Origin: Gammaproteobacteria bacterium
GTDB taxonomy: Bacteria; Pseudomonadota; Gammaproteobacteria; GCA-001735895
NCBI GenBank assembly: GCA_030066085.1
Contig: JASJCI010000013.1
Coordinates: 1-64,000 of the forward strand
Reading direction: 5' to 3'
Length of the DNA: 64,000 nt
Part shown: positions 19,038 through 30,042 of the stretch, one piece after another
Numbering within the stretch: position 1 is the stretch's first letter
Layout of the letters: every line of letters begins with the position of its first letter
The notes under the pieces: generated by a model
Database searches by the model: none
The model's input: only the letters and a program-made list of their open reading frames with translations
Told to the model about the DNA's origin: nothing
Program-made: the position numbers and the translations under genes

Positions 19038-20947
19038 GCGGCCAGGTCCGATGCCTTGACCCCGGCGGCCACGCGCAGGAAATGACCCGGGTCGACCTCG
19101 ATAAATTCGGTCGGCGCATTCTGCGTGACGGTGAACGGTGCCGGCCAGCGTGCCGGATCGGACGCGGCGGCGTCGGCGATCGCGGTGAAATCCAGTGGCT
19201 GCGAAAGTTCCGGATGCGGCACGGCCTCGAGCAGCGCGCGCGTGTACGGATGCAGCGGCTTTGCGAACAGGCGGTCGCGGGACGCCAGTTCGACGATGCG
19301 ACCGCGACACATCACGGCGATGCGATTGGCGATGTAATGAATGACCGCGAGGTTGTGCGAGATGAACAGGAAGGTCAGGCCGAGCTCCTGCTGCAGGTCC
19401 TTGAGCAGGTTTAGCACCTGTGCCTGGATCGACACGTCGAGCGCCGATACCGGTTCGTCGCAGATGATCAGGTCCGGTTGCAGCGCGAGCGCGCGGGCGA
19501 TGCCGATGCGCTGGCGTTGGCCGCCGGAAAAACTGTGCGGGTAGCGGTTCAGAAAGCGCGGATCGAGGCCCACCAGGTGCATCAGCTCGGTCGCCATTTC
19601 ACGCTGGTAGTCGAGGTCGCCGAGCTGGTGCACCAGCAGCGGTTCGCGCAGGATGTCGAACACCGTCATGCGCGGATTGAGCGCGCTGTAGGGGTCCTGG
19701 AAAATAAACTGCATCTTGCGCCGGAATGCCAGCAGCTCGTCACCCTCCAGTGCCCGCACATCGATCGCGTCGTGCCCGTCCTGGTAGGTGATCTCGCCAT
19801 GATCGGGCGTGATCGCACGCATGATCATCTTGCTCAACGTGGTCTTGCCGCAACCGCTCTCGCCCACGAGGCCGAAACACTCGCCGCGTTCGACCTCGAA
19901 CGACACCCCGTCGACCGCGCGCAGTACGCGATCCTGCCCGCCGAACAGGCCGCCGCCGCGCAGGTGAAAGGTCTTGCCGAGGTTGTCGATCCGCAGGTGC
20001 GGTATTTTCGGGTCGCCGACCCGCTCGGTCGGCTTGCGAATCAACGCCCCGGCCTCCGAGTGAATTTCGCGCACCGGCACCAGGCGTTCGCCCGGCGCGA
20101 GGTCGAAGCGCGGCACGGCGCGCATCAGCGAGCGCAGGTACTCGTGCTGCGGGCTTTCGAACAATGCCTGCAGCGGCCCCGCTTCGACAACGTGGCCGTG
20201 ATACATGACCACGACCCGATCGGACATGTTGGCAACCACGCCCAGGTCGTGGGTAATCAGCAGCAGCGCCATGCCCAGCTCTGCCTGCAAGTCCTTGATC
20301 AGCTTCAGGATTCGCGCCTGGATCGTAACGTCGAGCGCGGTGGTCGGTTCATCGGCGATCAGCAGCGCCGGGTGACAGATCATCGCCATCGCGATCATCG
20401 CTCGCTGGCGCAGACCGCCCGACAGTTCGAACGGGTACATGTGCAGCGCGCGCGCGGGGTCCGGGAACCCGACGTGACCGAGCATGGCCTCGGTCAGCGC
20501 GAGACCCTCGGCGCGGCTGGCATCGCGGTGCAGAAACAGCGCCTCGCTGATCTGGTCGCCGATGGTGTGCACCGGCGACAGCGACGTCATCGGTTCCTGG
20601 AAAACGATGGAGATATTGCCACCGCGGACCTGGCGAAACGCATCGCTGTCGGGATCGAGCGCGGCCAGATCCTGGCGCCGGCCCAGGTTGGGGTTGTCGA
20701 ACAGGATTTCGCCCGCGGTGATAACCGCATTGCTCGGCAGGATCCCCATGATCGCCTGCGAAGTTACGGATTTACCCGAGCCGGATTCGCCGACCAGCGC
20801 TACCGTTTCCCCTGGCGCCACGCTAAAGGAAACGTCGGCCAGTGCCGTTACCGGGTGGCCGTGCAGCATGAAATCGACCGCCAGCCGGTTGACCTCCAGC
20901 AACGGTCCCTGTGACGTCTCGGTCACCGAGTTGAACTCCTCGGCCAT
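19034..20947 (-). CDS. Fused double ATPase of peptide-type ABC importer (YejF-like)
   Basis: A protein of 637 aa with two tandem OppD/OppF-type nucleotide-binding domains. Domain 1 has [12 protein letters not shown], signature [13 protein letters not shown] and [12 protein letters not shown]. Domain 2 has [25 protein letters not shown] and [12 protein letters not shown]. Each is followed by an oligopeptide-transporter C-terminal tail, so one polypeptide replaces the OppD/OppF pair. It is the first gene of the importer operon. Both domains look catalytically complete. The spacer to the upstream epimerase gene is only 45 bases. Confidence 0.93.
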   Translation of the reverse strand: MAEEFNSVTETSQGPLLEVNRLAVDFMLHGHPVTALADVSFSVAPGETVALVGESGSGKSVTSQAIMGILPSNAVITAGEILFDNPNLGRRQDLAALDPDSDAFRQVRGGNISIVFQEPMTSLSPVHTIGDQISEALFLHRDASRAEGLALTEAMLGHVGFPDPARALHMYPFELSGGLRQRAMIAMAMICHPALLIADEPTTALDVTIQARILKLIKDLQAELGMALLLITHDLGVVANMSDRVVVMYHGHVVEAGPLQALFESPQHEYLRSLMRAVPRFDLAPGERLVPVREIHSEAGALIRKPTERVGDPKIPHLRIDNLGKTFHLRGGGLFGGQDRVLRAVDGVSFEVERGECFGLVGESGCGKTTLSKMIMRAITPDHGEITYQDGHDAIDVRALEGDELLAFRRKMQFIFQDPYSALNPRMTVFDILREPLLVHQLGDLDYQREMATELMHLVGLDPRFLNRYPHSFSGGQRQRIGIARALALQPDLIICDEPVSALDVSIQAQVLNLLKDLQQELGLTFLFISHNLAVIHYIANRIAVMCRGRIVELASRDRLFAKPLHPYTRALLEAVPHPELSQPLDFTAIADAAASDPARWPAPFTVTQNAPTEFIEVDPGHFLRVAAGVKASDLAA

Positions 20948-20992
20948 AAAGCCCTGACCCCTCGTTTCGCGCAGTATTTTCGCCTAGTATAA

Positions 20993-22003
20993 CTATTTTT
21001 GCCCGTAATACTCCCGGTACCATTCGGCAAACCGAGCCAGTCCCTCGGCCAGCGAAACCGAAGGCCGGTAGCCCGTGTCCGCCGCCAGCGACTCGATGTC
21101 AGCGAAGGTCGCCTCGACGTCGCCTGGCTGGGCCGCGACCAGCTGCTTTTGCGTACTGCGACCGAGCGCCTGTTCCAGCGCGGCGATGTAATCCAGCAGC
21201 GCCACCGGCTCGCCGCGGCCGATGTTGTAGATTCGCCAGGGCGCACGACTGCTGGCCGGATCCGGTGCCAGGCCCGACCAGTCGGGATTGGCGCTGGCCG
21301 GTCGATCGAGGCAGCGCAACACGCCTTCGACGATATCGTCGATGTAGGTGAAATCGCGCTGGTGACGCCCCTCGTTGAACACCCGGATGGGTTCGCCGCG
21401 CGAAATCGCGTGGGCAAACAGTATCGGCGACATGTCCGGCCTTCCCCAGGGACCATAAACGGTGAAGAACCTGAGGCCCGTGGTCGGCAGTTCATAGAGG
21501 TGGCTGTAGCTGTGCGCCATCAGCTCGTTGGACTTCTTGGTAGCGGCATACAGCGAGATCGGGTGGTCGACGTTGTCCGCGGTCGCCAGCGGCATTTTTT
21601 GATTGGCGCCGTAGACCGAGCTCGACGAGGCGTACACGAGGTGCTCGACCGGATGATGCCGACAGCTTTCGAGCAGGTTGGCGAAGCCGACCAGGTTGGA
21701 ACTGATATACGCGGCGGGATTTTCCAGCGAATAGCGCACGCCCGCCTGCGCCGCCATGTGCAGTACGCGATCGAAGCCCTCCTCGGCGAACAGCTGCATC
21801 AGCCCGGCGTCATCCGCCAGGTCCATTTCGACCAGGCGAAAATTGCCGTGCGCGGCCAGCTGCCGCAGGCGCGCGCGCTTGAGGCCGACATCGTAGTAAT
21901 CGTTCAGGTTATCGACGCCAACCACGTCATCGCCGCGACGGCAGAGGCTTTCGGCAAGCGCGTGGCCTATGAATCCGGCGGCACCGGTAACGAGCAGTTT
22001 CAT
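20993..22003 (-). CDS. NAD-dependent epimerase, UDP-glucuronate 4-epimerase-like
   Basis: A protein of 336 aa from the ATG at 22003, where the Rossmann fold begins at once (MKLLVTGAAGFIG). Catalytic elements are SSSSVYGAN and Y-x3-K in YAATKKSNE. The sequence DNLNDYYDVGLKRARL and the length are characteristic of the UDP-glucuronate/galacturonate epimerase group, which supplies UDP-galacturonate for capsule or LPS. The protein is cytoplasmic. It is probably a source of activated sugar for the surface-glycan genes in the window. It is on the same strand as msrQ, whose stop is 43 bases upstream. Confidence 0.88.
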   Translation of the reverse strand: MKLLVTGAAGFIGHALAESLCRRGDDVVGVDNLNDYYDVGLKRARLRQLAAHGNFRLVEMDLADDAGLMQLFAEEGFDRVLHMAAQAGVRYSLENPAAYISSNLVGFANLLESCRHHPVEHLVYASSSSVYGANQKMPLATADNVDHPISLYAATKKSNELMAHSYSHLYELPTTGLRFFTVYGPWGRPDMSPILFAHAISRGEPIRVFNEGRHQRDFTYIDDIVEGVLRCLDRPASANPDWSGLAPDPASSRAPWRIYNIGRGEPVALLDYIAALEQALGRSTQKQLVAAQPGDVEATFADIESLAADTGYRPSVSLAEGLARFAEWYREYYGQK

Positions 22004-22046
22004 CGTGTCATCCAGTTGTGGCAGTCGGCCGGCGCGGGCCAACCGG

Positions 22047-22667
22047 TCAGCGCGTCGGCGCCGATGTCCTGCTGGCGAGCCGCCGAACAGGCTGCAGGCG
22101 AAACAGCAGCAACGTGGTTGCGATGATTGCATAAATCCCGGCTTCGAGATAGTCGGCCTTGACCAGCCACAGGAAATGCAGGACCGCGAGTGCCGTAATC
22201 GCGTAAACCAGCCGATGCAGGCTTTTCCAGCGCCGGCCGAGGCGACGGATCATGGCCCGGGTCGAGGTTGCCGCCAGCGGAATCAACAGCAACAGCGCGC
22301 TGAAGCCGAGCGTTATGTACGGCCGTTCGACGATGTCTTCGAGCATCGCGGCGAGGTCCAGCGAATGATCGAATACGAGCCAGATCGAAAAGTGACAGAC
22401 GACGTAGAAAAAGGCGTAGAGTCCGAGCATGCGGCGGAAGCGGACCCAGGCCGCGATGCCGCTCCACTGTTGTAGCGGCGTCATCGCCAGCGTGACCAGC
22501 AACAGCCTGAGCGCCCATTGCCCGGTCTCGTGCGTCAGGGTCTCGACCGGGTTGGCGCCGAGCGAATCGGCGAACAGTCCGAATACCAGCAGCAGTAGCG
22601 GTAACAGGCAGAGCGCATGCAGCAGCGGCTTGCTCCAGGCCGATTTGAGCGCCGCTGCCAGCGACAT
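22047..22667 (-). CDS. msrQ: MsrQ, haem-binding membrane subunit of the MsrPQ system
   Basis: A membrane protein of 206 aa from the ATG at 22667, with about six hydrophobic segments. It has the ferric-reductase-like motif WVRFRRMLGLYAFFYVVCHF and a second His in WKSLHRLVYAITALAVLHF. These His residues bind haem b. The known role is to pass electrons from the quinone or flavin pool to MsrP for repair of methionine sulfoxide in periplasmic proteins. Its start lies one base from the msrP stop, so they form an operon. Confidence 0.93.
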   Translation of the reverse strand: MSLAAALKSAWSKPLLHALCLLPLLLLVFGLFADSLGANPVETLTHETGQWALRLLLVTLAMTPLQQWSGIAAWVRFRRMLGLYAFFYVVCHFSIWLVFDHSLDLAAMLEDIVERPYITLGFSALLLLIPLAATSTRAMIRRLGRRWKSLHRLVYAITALAVLHFLWLVKADYLEAGIYAIIATTLLLFRLQPVRRLASRTSAPTR

Positions 22668-22668
22668 G

Positions 22669-23604
22669 TCAGAAATTGACGCGCAGATCGATGTCGTCGT
22701 AGAGCTCGGCGACCTCTTCCCCGTAGCCATTGAACATCAGCGTTTCGCGCTTGAAGAACTCGCCGATGCGGCGCTCGCGCTTCTGCGACCAGCGGGGATG
22801 GTCCACCTCCGGGTTGACGTTCGAGTAAAAACCGTACTCGCCGGGCTGCATCATGTTCCACGAAGTCTGCGGCTGCTGCTCGGTAAACTCGATGCCGACG
22901 ATCGACTTGATACTCTTGAAACCGTATTTCCACGGCACAACCAGCCTGATCGGCGCGCCGTTCTGGTTGGGCATGGTCTTGCCATACATACCGACGCCGA
23001 GCAGTGTCAGCGGGTGCATCGCCTCGGCGATGGTCAGGCCTTCCCGGTAAGGCCAGGTGATGACCGCACGTCGTTGCCCCGGCATGCGCTCGGGATCGTG
23101 CAGCGTGCGAAAGGCGACGTACTTCGCGTTGGCGTTCGGCTCGAAAGCTTTCAGCACCGATGCCAGCGGCACGCCGAGCCACGGTATGACCATCGACCAG
23201 GCCTCCACGCAACGCAAGCGGTAGATCCGCTCCTCGATCGGATGCGGCTTGACCAGGTCCTCGAGCGCATAGGTGCCGGGCCGCGCGCATTCGCCGCCGA
23301 CCTGGATGGTCCAGTCGTCGGTGTCGAAGCGCTGCGAGTTGCGTTTCGGATCTTCCTTGTCGGTGCCGAACTCGTAAAAGTTGTTGTAGCTGGTGGCGTC
23401 TTCCTCGTCGGTCAGCTTGTCATCGAGCGTGATGGCACCCTTGCGATACTCGTCGATCTGGATGCTGGCCAGCGCTTTGGCCCCGGGGGTCATGGCCAGC
23501 GCGCCGATCGCACCGGCCCGGATGAACTTGCGGCGTTGGCGATAAATCGGTTCCGGCGTGACTTCCCTTGCGGGCAATTCCCAGCGTCGTTTGATTCTTA
23601 TCAT
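22669..23604 (-). CDS. msrP: MsrP, periplasmic methionine-sulfoxide reductase (molybdenum cofactor)
   Basis: A protein of 311 aa. A twin-arginine signal (RQRRKFIRAGAIGALAM, about residues 22-38) directs folded export. The sulfite-oxidase-like fold follows. The conserved Cys that ligates the molybdenum cofactor lies in IYRLRCVEAWSMVIPW, and the C-terminal part has the MNPEVDHPRW-type motif (VNPEVDHPRWSQ). It acts with MsrQ on oxidised methionines in the periplasm. Confidence 0.95.
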   Translation of the reverse strand: MIRIKRRWELPAREVTPEPIYRQRRKFIRAGAIGALAMTPGAKALASIQIDEYRKGAITLDDKLTDEEDATSYNNFYEFGTDKEDPKRNSQRFDTDDWTIQVGGECARPGTYALEDLVKPHPIEERIYRLRCVEAWSMVIPWLGVPLASVLKAFEPNANAKYVAFRTLHDPERMPGQRRAVITWPYREGLTIAEAMHPLTLLGVGMYGKTMPNQNGAPIRLVVPWKYGFKSIKSIVGIEFTEQQPQTSWNMMQPGEYGFYSNVNPEVDHPRWSQKRERRIGEFFKRETLMFNGYGEEVAELYDDIDLRVNF

Positions 23605-23650
23605 GTTTTAACCTCGGTCGCGATCCCGTTCTAGACCCGTCGCGATGCTA

Positions 23651-24427
23651 CTAGTTCCGACCGCCGAACAGCGCTCCACCTGTAGCGACTTCGCCCGGAT
23701 CGATCTCGAGCCGGCGCAGACAGGCGAACATCAGCGCCGAGTTGCTGGTCACGACCGGCTTGCCGAGCCGGTGCTCGAGTGCCGCTACCGCTTCCAGCGC
23801 GCGGTAGTCGGTGCACGATATCACCAGCACCTCGGCATCGACATGATCGGCGGCCACTCCCATGCGGTATGCATCCGCGGGCGTCAGCCGGTTCTGTTCG
23901 AGACTGCTGAGTTCGCGCTCGAATCCGAGCTGGCGCACGACCTCGATGTCGCAGGCTTCAAGAAAAGCGATTGCCTCGGCATTCAGGGCGCTGACATAGG
24001 GCGAGGTAAACGCGACCCGCCGCGCGCCGAGCGCGTGCACGGCCTGCACCAGCGCAGCGGCGGTCGTCACCGCCGGCAAACCGGACTTGCGCTCGATCTC
24101 GGCACGGAATTCGCGATCGAACCCGGGACCGTCGGCGAGCGTCGCCGAGGTACAGGCATAGGCGATCAGCTCGACCCGCGCGTCGCGCAGCATCTGCAGC
24201 TGGTCGTCGAGCTGGCGGCGCGCGAAACGGCGCATTTCGTCCGCATCGGGAATGGCATCGACATCGTAACCGCCGCTGCGGGTAAAGTGCAGCGTCACCC
24301 CGGCGGGCGCCAGCGCCAGGCAGTCCGGTTCGGCATTGGTATTCGACGCCGGCACGATCACGCCGATGCGCCGCCGCCGCAGGTCGGGCAGGCGGTAGTC
24401 GCCCAGCACAAACCCGCTCTCGCTCAT
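23651..24427 (-). CDS. Asp/Glu racemase superfamily (maleate isomerase/arylmalonate decarboxylase-like)
   Basis: A protein of 258 aa from the ATG at 24427. The N-terminus RRIGVIVPASNTNAEPD is typical of maleate cis-trans isomerases. Two catalytic cysteines are present, in IAYACTSAT and VLVISCTDYRA, as in racemases and maleate isomerases; arylmalonate decarboxylases keep only one. Its start overlaps the aminotransferase stop by 4 bases, so it shares an operon. The substrate is unclear. It stands alone among redox and purine genes. Confidence 0.8.
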   Translation of the reverse strand: MSESGFVLGDYRLPDLRRRRIGVIVPASNTNAEPDCLALAPAGVTLHFTRSGGYDVDAIPDADEMRRFARRQLDDQLQMLRDARVELIAYACTSATLADGPGFDREFRAEIERKSGLPAVTTAAALVQAVHALGARRVAFTSPYVSALNAEAIAFLEACDIEVVRQLGFERELSSLEQNRLTPADAYRMGVAADHVDAEVLVISCTDYRALEAVAALEHRLGKPVVTSNSALMFACLRRLEIDPGEVATGGALFGGRN

Positions 24428-25497
24428 GCCTGCCAGGCAGCCAGCGCGTCGACGGTCGCGCGCATGTGCGGCTCCTCGGCGATACTGATTCGCAGGCAAT
24501 GAGGCAGCCCGTAACCGCCCATGGGCCGTACGATCAGGCCGCGTGAGCGCAGGAAATCATAGGCCGCGGCGGCGCGCTCGGGGCTGTTTAAATCGACCAG
24601 CACGAAGTTGGTCTGGCTGGGGATCACCCGCAACCCCAGTGCGGCTATGCCGCGGCTCAACAGTTCGCGCAGGCGCGCGATCTCCGCCCGCGCCCGGGAC
24701 GCGGTTTGCTGGTCGCGCATCGCCGCCGCGGCGGCGGCCTGGGACAGTTGCGACAGGCCGCCCGGCGTCATGACCTTGCGCAGGTTGACAATCATTTCGG
24801 GCGGGAAGTAACCCCAGCCGACGCGCAGGCCGGCGAGCCCGTAGATCTTGGAAAAGGTCCGTGTTATCACCGTGTTGCCGGCGTCGACGAGGTCGAACAG
24901 CGGCGCGTTGAAGCCCGGCTCGACGAATTCGGAATAGGCTTCGTCGACCAGCAGCAGCACGTCGTCGGTCAGCGCCCGGCGCAGGCGACGAATCTCGTCA
25001 TTGGCAATCACGGTGCCGCTCGGATTGCCGGGATTGACGACGAACACCAGGCGCGTATCGGCATCGACCGCGTCGAGCAACGCATCGACGTCGACCTGAA
25101 AGTCACGCTCCGGGGCAACATTCAGCCCGGCGTCGACCATTTTGACCAGCGTCCGCATGAACAGGTAGCCGTACTCGGTCATCGCTACCCGGTCGCCGGC
25201 GCCGATGTAGGCATTGACCAGCGCCGACATCAATTCCATCGACCCGCAGCCGCACAGGATGCGCGCCGGGTCGAGATCGTGGACCGCGGCGATCGCGGCA
25301 CGCAGGTTGGTCCACTCCGAATCGGGATAGAGCTGGCCGCTGGCCAGCGCGGCATCAACCGCGGCGCGCACCGCGGCGGTCGGCGCGAAAGCATGCTCGT
25401 TTTGCGCCAGGATAACCGGCTCGACGCCTTCCGGCGCGGTCGTATCCGGCAGTGCGTAGGCGGCCATCGCCGCGATCACGGGCCTGGGTTCGATCAT
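24424..25497 (-). CDS. HisC-like PLP-dependent aminotransferase
   Basis: A fold-type I aminotransferase of 357 aa. PLP-binding residues include VNPGNPSGT, DEAYSEF and the Schiff-base lysine in TRTFSKIYGLAGLRVGW, which is the HisC pattern. It could be a histidinol-phosphate or aromatic amino acid aminotransferase. No other his genes are in the window, so the biosynthetic role is not assured. It overlaps the racemase-like gene by 4 bases and lies 5 bases from the purL stop; all three are on the same strand. Confidence 0.85.
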   Translation of the reverse strand: MIEPRPVIAAMAAYALPDTTAPEGVEPVILAQNEHAFAPTAAVRAAVDAALASGQLYPDSEWTNLRAAIAAVHDLDPARILCGCGSMELMSALVNAYIGAGDRVAMTEYGYLFMRTLVKMVDAGLNVAPERDFQVDVDALLDAVDADTRLVFVVNPGNPSGTVIANDEIRRLRRALTDDVLLLVDEAYSEFVEPGFNAPLFDLVDAGNTVITRTFSKIYGLAGLRVGWGYFPPEMIVNLRKVMTPGGLSQLSQAAAAAAMRDQQTASRARAEIARLRELLSRGIAALGLRVIPSQTNFVLVDLNSPERAAAAYDFLRSRGLIVRPMGGYGLPHCLRISIAEEPHMRATVDALAAWQA

Positions 25498-25502
25498 CGC
25501 AT

Positions 25503-28500
25503 TCAGTCGAGCCAGCGGCGTGCGTTGCGAAACAGCCGCATCCAGGGCCCGTATTCACCCCAGTCCGGCGCTCGCCACGAGTTTTGCACGCTGCGGAATA
25601 TCCGCTCCGGGTGGGGCATCATGATCGTGAAGCGGCCATCCCGGTTGCAGAATCCGTTGAGCCCGAGCGGCGAACCGTTCGGATTGAGCGGGTAGACCTC
25701 GCTCGCCTCGCCCGCGGCGTCGACGTAACGCAGACAGCTGGTGCCGCCTTGCAGCAGCTCGGCCGCCGACGTCGCGCGCGCCTCGATACGGCCCTCGCCA
25801 TGCGCTACCACCACCGGCATCATCGAACCCGCCATGCCGTCGAGAAAAATCGATGCCGAAGGCAGGATCTCGGCCATGACCACCCGCGCCTCGAACTGTT
25901 CCGAGAGGTTGCGCACGAAACGCGGCCAGTGTTCGGCGCCCGGCACCAGCTGGTACAGGCTGGACATCATCTGGCAACCGTTACAGATCCCGAGCCCGAA
26001 GCTGTCCTGCCGGGCGAAAAAGGCGCTGAATTCGTCGCGCGCACGCGGGTTGTACAGGATCGACTTGGCCCAGCCCTCGCCCGCGCCGAGCACATCGCCG
26101 TAGGAAAAGCCGCCGCAGGCAGCAATACCCTGGAAATCGGCCAGCGCGACACGCCCGCCGATGATATCGCTCATGTGTACATCGACCGCTTCGAAACCGG
26201 CGCGATCGAAGGCCGCCGCCATTTCGACCTGGCCGTTGACGCCCTGCTCGCGCAGGATCGCGATACGCGGTCGCCGGCTGCCGACGTAAGGCGCCGCGAT
26301 ATCGTCGTCCGGATCGAACGACAGCGACGCAAACAGCGTCGGCGGCTGCCCGGCCCGGATCAGGTCGAATTCCTGCTGCGCGCAGTCCGGATTGTCGCGC
26401 AGCAGCTGCATCCGGTAGCTGGTTTCCGACCAGGCCCGCATCAGCTCATGCAGCGGCTCGTCGATCAGCGTCACGCCGCGATGACGCAGCCGGATGCGGC
26501 CGTCCTCGGCGGGCTGACCGATCGGATGGCAGGCGATGCCGGCAGCGGCTTCGGCAAACAGCGCTTCGACCGCCGGCAGGTCGCTTGCACGTACCTGGAT
26601 CACGACGCCGAGTTCCTCCGCGAACAGCGCCGCCAGGGCATCGTCGTCGAGCACCGACAGATCGCAGTCGAATCCCTGCCGGCCGGCAAAGGCCATTTCG
26701 CACAGGGTTGCGGCCAGGCCGCCGTCGGAGCGATCGTGGTAGGCCAGCAGCAGCCCGTCGGCAATCAGCGCCTGCAGGACTTCGATACCGCGGCGCAACG
26801 CGTCGGCGTCGTCCAGGTCGGGGCCGAGGTCGCCGGTCTGGTTGTACACCTGCGCCAGCGCGGACGCGCCGAGGCGATAACGCCCGGTGCCGAATTCGAC
26901 CAGCAACAGGCTGCTGCTCTCGTCCGCCTGCACGATATCGGGCGTTACCGCGCGGCGCACGTCTGCCACCGGGGCAAAGGCCGATACGATCAGCGACAGC
27001 GGCGCGGCCATCGCGCGCTCTTCGCCATCCTGCTGCCAGCGAGTCATCATCGACAGCGAATCCTTGCCCACCGGAATCGTGATTCCGAGCGCCGGACACA
27101 GCTCGAGCCCTACCGCGCGCACCGTGTCGAACAGGCGCGCATCCTCGCCCTCGTGGCCGGCGGCAGCCATCCAGTTGGCCGACAGCACCACGCGCGACAG
27201 GTCGCCGATCGGGGCGCTGGCAAGATTGGTCAGCGCCTCGCCGATCGCGATACGTCCCGAGGCCGGGGCATCGAGCAGCGCCAGCGGGGTACGTTCCCCC
27301 ATCGCCATGGCTTCGCCACTGTGGCCGTGAAAATCGCTCAGCGTTACCGACGCGTCCGCGACCGGCACCTGCCAGCGGCCGACCATCTGGTCGCGCGACA
27401 CCAGGCCACCGACGGTACGATCGCCGATACTGACCAGGAAAGTCTTGGCCGCGACCGCCGGCAGTTGCAGCACGCGGTAGAGCGCTTCGCGCGCTTCGAT
27501 CCCGTCCAGTTCGAGCGCTGGCAGCGACGTGTCCACGCGCGCAACGTCGCGCAGCATTTTCGGCGGTTTGCCGAGCAGTACTTCGAGCGGCAGGTCCACC
27601 GGGGCATTACCGAACTGCGGGTCGTCCACCCGCAGGCGACGTTCGGCGGTCGCCTTGCCCAGGATCGCGTAGATACAGCGTTCGCGCTCGCACAGCGCGA
27701 TAAAGTCGTCGAGCCGGTCATCGCCAATCGCGAGCACGTAGCGCTCCTGGCTCTCGTTGCACCAGATTTCCATCGGCGACATGCCCGGTTCGTCGTTGGG
27801 CACCCGCCGCAGGTCGAGCTCGGCGCCCCGTTCGGCATCGTTGACCAGTTCGGGGACGGCATTCGACAGGCCGCCCGCGCCGACGTCGTGAATCGACAGG
27901 ATCGGGTTGTCTTCCGCCTGCGCGAAACAGCGATCGATGACTTCCTGCACGCGTCGCTGCATTTCCGGGTTACCGCGCTGTACCGAGGCGAAATCCAGGT
28001 CCTCGTGGCTGGCGCCGCTCGCCATCGACGACGCCGCGCCGCCGCCGAGTCCGATCAGCATCGCCGGGCCGCCGAGCACGACGATATTCGCGCCTGCTGG
28101 AATTTCGCGTTTGCCGACGTGTTCGCGGCGAATGGCGCCGACGCCACCGGCCACCATGATCGGCTTGTGGTAACCGCGCAGCTCGGCGCCGGCGGTCGAG
28201 TCGACCCGCTGCTCGAAAGTACGGAAATAACCGCAGGTATTGGGTCGACCGAACTCGTTGTTGAACGAGGCCGCGCCAATCGGGCCCTCGAGCATGATAT
28301 CGAGCGCCGAGGCGATACGTTCGGGTTTACCCTCGTGGGTTTCCCAGGGCTGCGGGTAGCCGGGAATCCGCAGGTTGGAGACCGAAAACCCGCACAGTCC
28401 GGCTTTCGGCTTGGAGCCGATACCGGTGGCGCCCTCGTCGCGAATTTCGCCACCCGAGCCGGTCGCGGCGCCGGGAAACGGCGATATCGCGGTCGGATGG

Positions 28501-29372
28501 TTATGCGTTTCGACCTTCATCAGGATATCGAGCCGGGCCGGCTGGTAGCCGTAGGTTGCCGCGTCGCCAAGCGGGGCAAAACGCTGGCCGGCAAAACCCT
28601 CGATCACCGCGGAGTTGTCGTGATAGGCGGACAGGATGCCGTCACTGTGCTGCGCGTGCGTGTTGCGGATCATCTGGAACAGCGAATGCGCCTGGGTTTC
28701 GCCGTCGACGATCCAGTCGGCGTTGAAAATCTTGTGCCGGCAATGCTCCGAATTGGCCTGCGCGAACATCATCAGCTCGACGTCGGTAGGATTACGCTCG
28801 AGGGCAGCGTAGGCATCGGCAAGGTAATCGATTTCGTCCGCCGACAGGGCCAGGCCGAGATCGATATTGGCCTGCTCCAGCGCGGCACGCCCCTGCCCCC
28901 GGGTATCGACTTCACCGAGCGGACGCGGCTCGTGCGTCGCGAACAGCGCCGCGCAGGCCTCGAGGCTGGTGAAAACCGCCTCGGTCATGCGGTCGTGCAG
29001 CAGTGACAGGGGGATGTCGCCGTCGGCATCGATGGTGTAAAGAATACCGCGCTCGATGCGGCGCACGGATTCCAGCCCGCACATGTGGGCTATGTCGGTT
29101 GCCTTGCTGGCCCAGGGAGATATCGTGCCGGGACGCGGCACGACGTAAAACCCGCGCCCCGCAGCGCTCGCCTGTTCGCCGCTGGGACCGTAGGTCAACA
29201 GGTTGTTCAGTACCGCGCGCCCCTGCTGGTCGATGCTCGACTCGTCGACATCGACGAGGTGCACGAAGCGGCTGTCGATCTGCCGCACCGCCAGGCCCGC
29301 GTTGGTTAATTGTTGCTCGAGTTTACTGCGTCTGAATACGGACAGGGCCGGGCTACCGGGGAGGCATAACAT
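25503..29372 (-). CDS. purL: Phosphoribosylformylglycinamidine synthase, single chain
   Basis: The large PurL of gammaproteobacteria, 1289 aa from the ATG at 29372 (E. coli about 1295 aa). It catalyses the ATP- and glutamine-dependent step from FGAR to FGAM in purine synthesis. N-terminal and linker domains are followed by two AIRS-like ATPase halves ([25 protein letters not shown] region, about residue 290). A class I glutamine amidotransferase lies at the C-terminus, with nucleophile Cys in [12 protein letters not shown] and a late PHPERIFR His. A 44-residue upstream extension to 29504 is rejected because length and conservation fit the ATG at 29372. Long frames on the opposite strand are shadows. 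Confidence 0.97.
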   Translation of the reverse strand: MLCLPGSPALSVFRRSKLEQQLTNAGLAVRQIDSRFVHLVDVDESSIDQQGRAVLNNLLTYGPSGEQASAAGRGFYVVPRPGTISPWASKATDIAHMCGLESVRRIERGILYTIDADGDIPLSLLHDRMTEAVFTSLEACAALFATHEPRPLGEVDTRGQGRAALEQANIDLGLALSADEIDYLADAYAALERNPTDVELMMFAQANSEHCRHKIFNADWIVDGETQAHSLFQMIRNTHAQHSDGILSAYHDNSAVIEGFAGQRFAPLGDAATYGYQPARLDILMKVETHNHPTAISPFPGAATGSGGEIRDEGATGIGSKPKAGLCGFSVSNLRIPGYPQPWETHEGKPERIASALDIMLEGPIGAASFNNEFGRPNTCGYFRTFEQRVDSTAGAELRGYHKPIMVAGGVGAIRREHVGKREIPAGANIVVLGGPAMLIGLGGGAASSMASGASHEDLDFASVQRGNPEMQRRVQEVIDRCFAQAEDNPILSIHDVGAGGLSNAVPELVNDAERGAELDLRRVPNDEPGMSPMEIWCNESQERYVLAIGDDRLDDFIALCERERCIYAILGKATAERRLRVDDPQFGNAPVDLPLEVLLGKPPKMLRDVARVDTSLPALELDGIEAREALYRVLQLPAVAAKTFLVSIGDRTVGGLVSRDQMVGRWQVPVADASVTLSDFHGHSGEAMAMGERTPLALLDAPASGRIAIGEALTNLASAPIGDLSRVVLSANWMAAAGHEGEDARLFDTVRAVGLELCPALGITIPVGKDSLSMMTRWQQDGEERAMAAPLSLIVSAFAPVADVRRAVTPDIVQADESSSLLLVEFGTGRYRLGASALAQVYNQTGDLGPDLDDADALRRGIEVLQALIADGLLLAYHDRSDGGLAATLCEMAFAGRQGFDCDLSVLDDDALAALFAEELGVVIQVRASDLPAVEALFAEAAAGIACHPIGQPAEDGRIRLRHRGVTLIDEPLHELMRAWSETSYRMQLLRDNPDCAQQEFDLIRAGQPPTLFASLSFDPDDDIAAPYVGSRRPRIAILREQGVNGQVEMAAAFDRAGFEAVDVHMSDIIGGRVALADFQGIAACGGFSYGDVLGAGEGWAKSILYNPRARDEFSAFFARQDSFGLGICNGCQMMSSLYQLVPGAEHWPRFVRNLSEQFEARVVMAEILPSASIFLDGMAGSMMPVVVAHGEGRIEARATSAAELLQGGTSCLRYVDAAGEASEVYPLNPNGSPLGLNGFCNRDGRFTIMMPHPERIFRSVQNSWRAPDWGEYGPWMRLFRNARRWLD

Positions 29373-29460
29373 CGGGTCAGGGTCGAGGCTCGGGGCTGCT
29401 GGGTGCGCAAATGATAACGGAAAACCCGGGGCGCTCCAACAGCGGTCGGCGGTGACTTCG

Positions 29461-30042
29461 TCAGGTTTCGGCGATGTCGATACAGCGGTAGCGACTACAG
29501 ACAATCGACGGCGACCAGTGGCCCGCGGGCAGCCCTGCCTTTAGCATGAGCTGACCCACGAAGTCGGCCGCCCGCGGGATCTTTTGCCAGACCTTCGGCA
29601 GGAAAGTCGCGCGCAGACCGTTGTCCTCGATCAACAGCCCATCCTCGCCGGGAACCAGCAGCTCGAGCAGTTCGGCCCGGTCGCGCACCTGCAGCGGCAC
29701 CATCTCCGACAGCAGCGAAATCTCGATCCGCAACGCGCTTATCTCATCCGCCGCGAGGGCGTCGAAACGACGGTCTCGGTAGGCCGCGTTATGCGCCGCG
29801 GTTGCGACCGCCTGCACCAGCGGCGCGTCAGGCCGGAGCGAACCCACGCAGCCGCGCAGTGCACCATCGCGGGTCAAGGTCACGAATACCGCGCCGGGTA
29901 CCGCCAGTTCGCCGGCATAGTCGGCGATATCGATCTTTAACGGCAAGCCCGATTGCTGGCCGGCATGCAGGGCCTGGCGGGCAACGGCCAGCAGCGCCCG
30001 GCGCGCGTCGGCGTCCGGTTCAACGCAAAATGAAAGCGGCAT
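29461..30042 (-). CDS. amrA: AmmeMemoRadiSam system protein A (AMMECR1 domain)
   Basis: A protein of 193 aa of the AMMECR1 family. The marker segment is [23 protein letters not shown], and later come [12 protein letters not shown] and [19 protein letters not shown]. The biochemical role is unknown in bacteria; the family regularly occurs with a MEMO-like protein and a radical SAM enzyme, as here. Its start overlaps the protein B stop by 23 bases, so the two are co-translated. Confidence 0.9.
   Translation of the reverse strand: MPLSFCVEPDADARRALLAVARQALHAGQQSGLPLKIDIADYAGELAVPGAVFVTLTRDGALRGCVGSLRPDAPLVQAVATAAHNAAYRDRRFDALAADEISALRIEISLLSEMVPLQVRDRAELLELLVPGEDGLLIEDNGLRATFLPKVWQKIPRAADFVGQLMLKAGLPAGHWSPSIVCSRYRCIDIAET

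Noticed and set aside
25452-29006. A 1184-codon open frame on the plus strand.
   Set aside because: It lies wholly antisense to purL, has low-complexity Arg/Gly/His-rich translation and no motif. Such frames are usual opposite long GC-rich genes.
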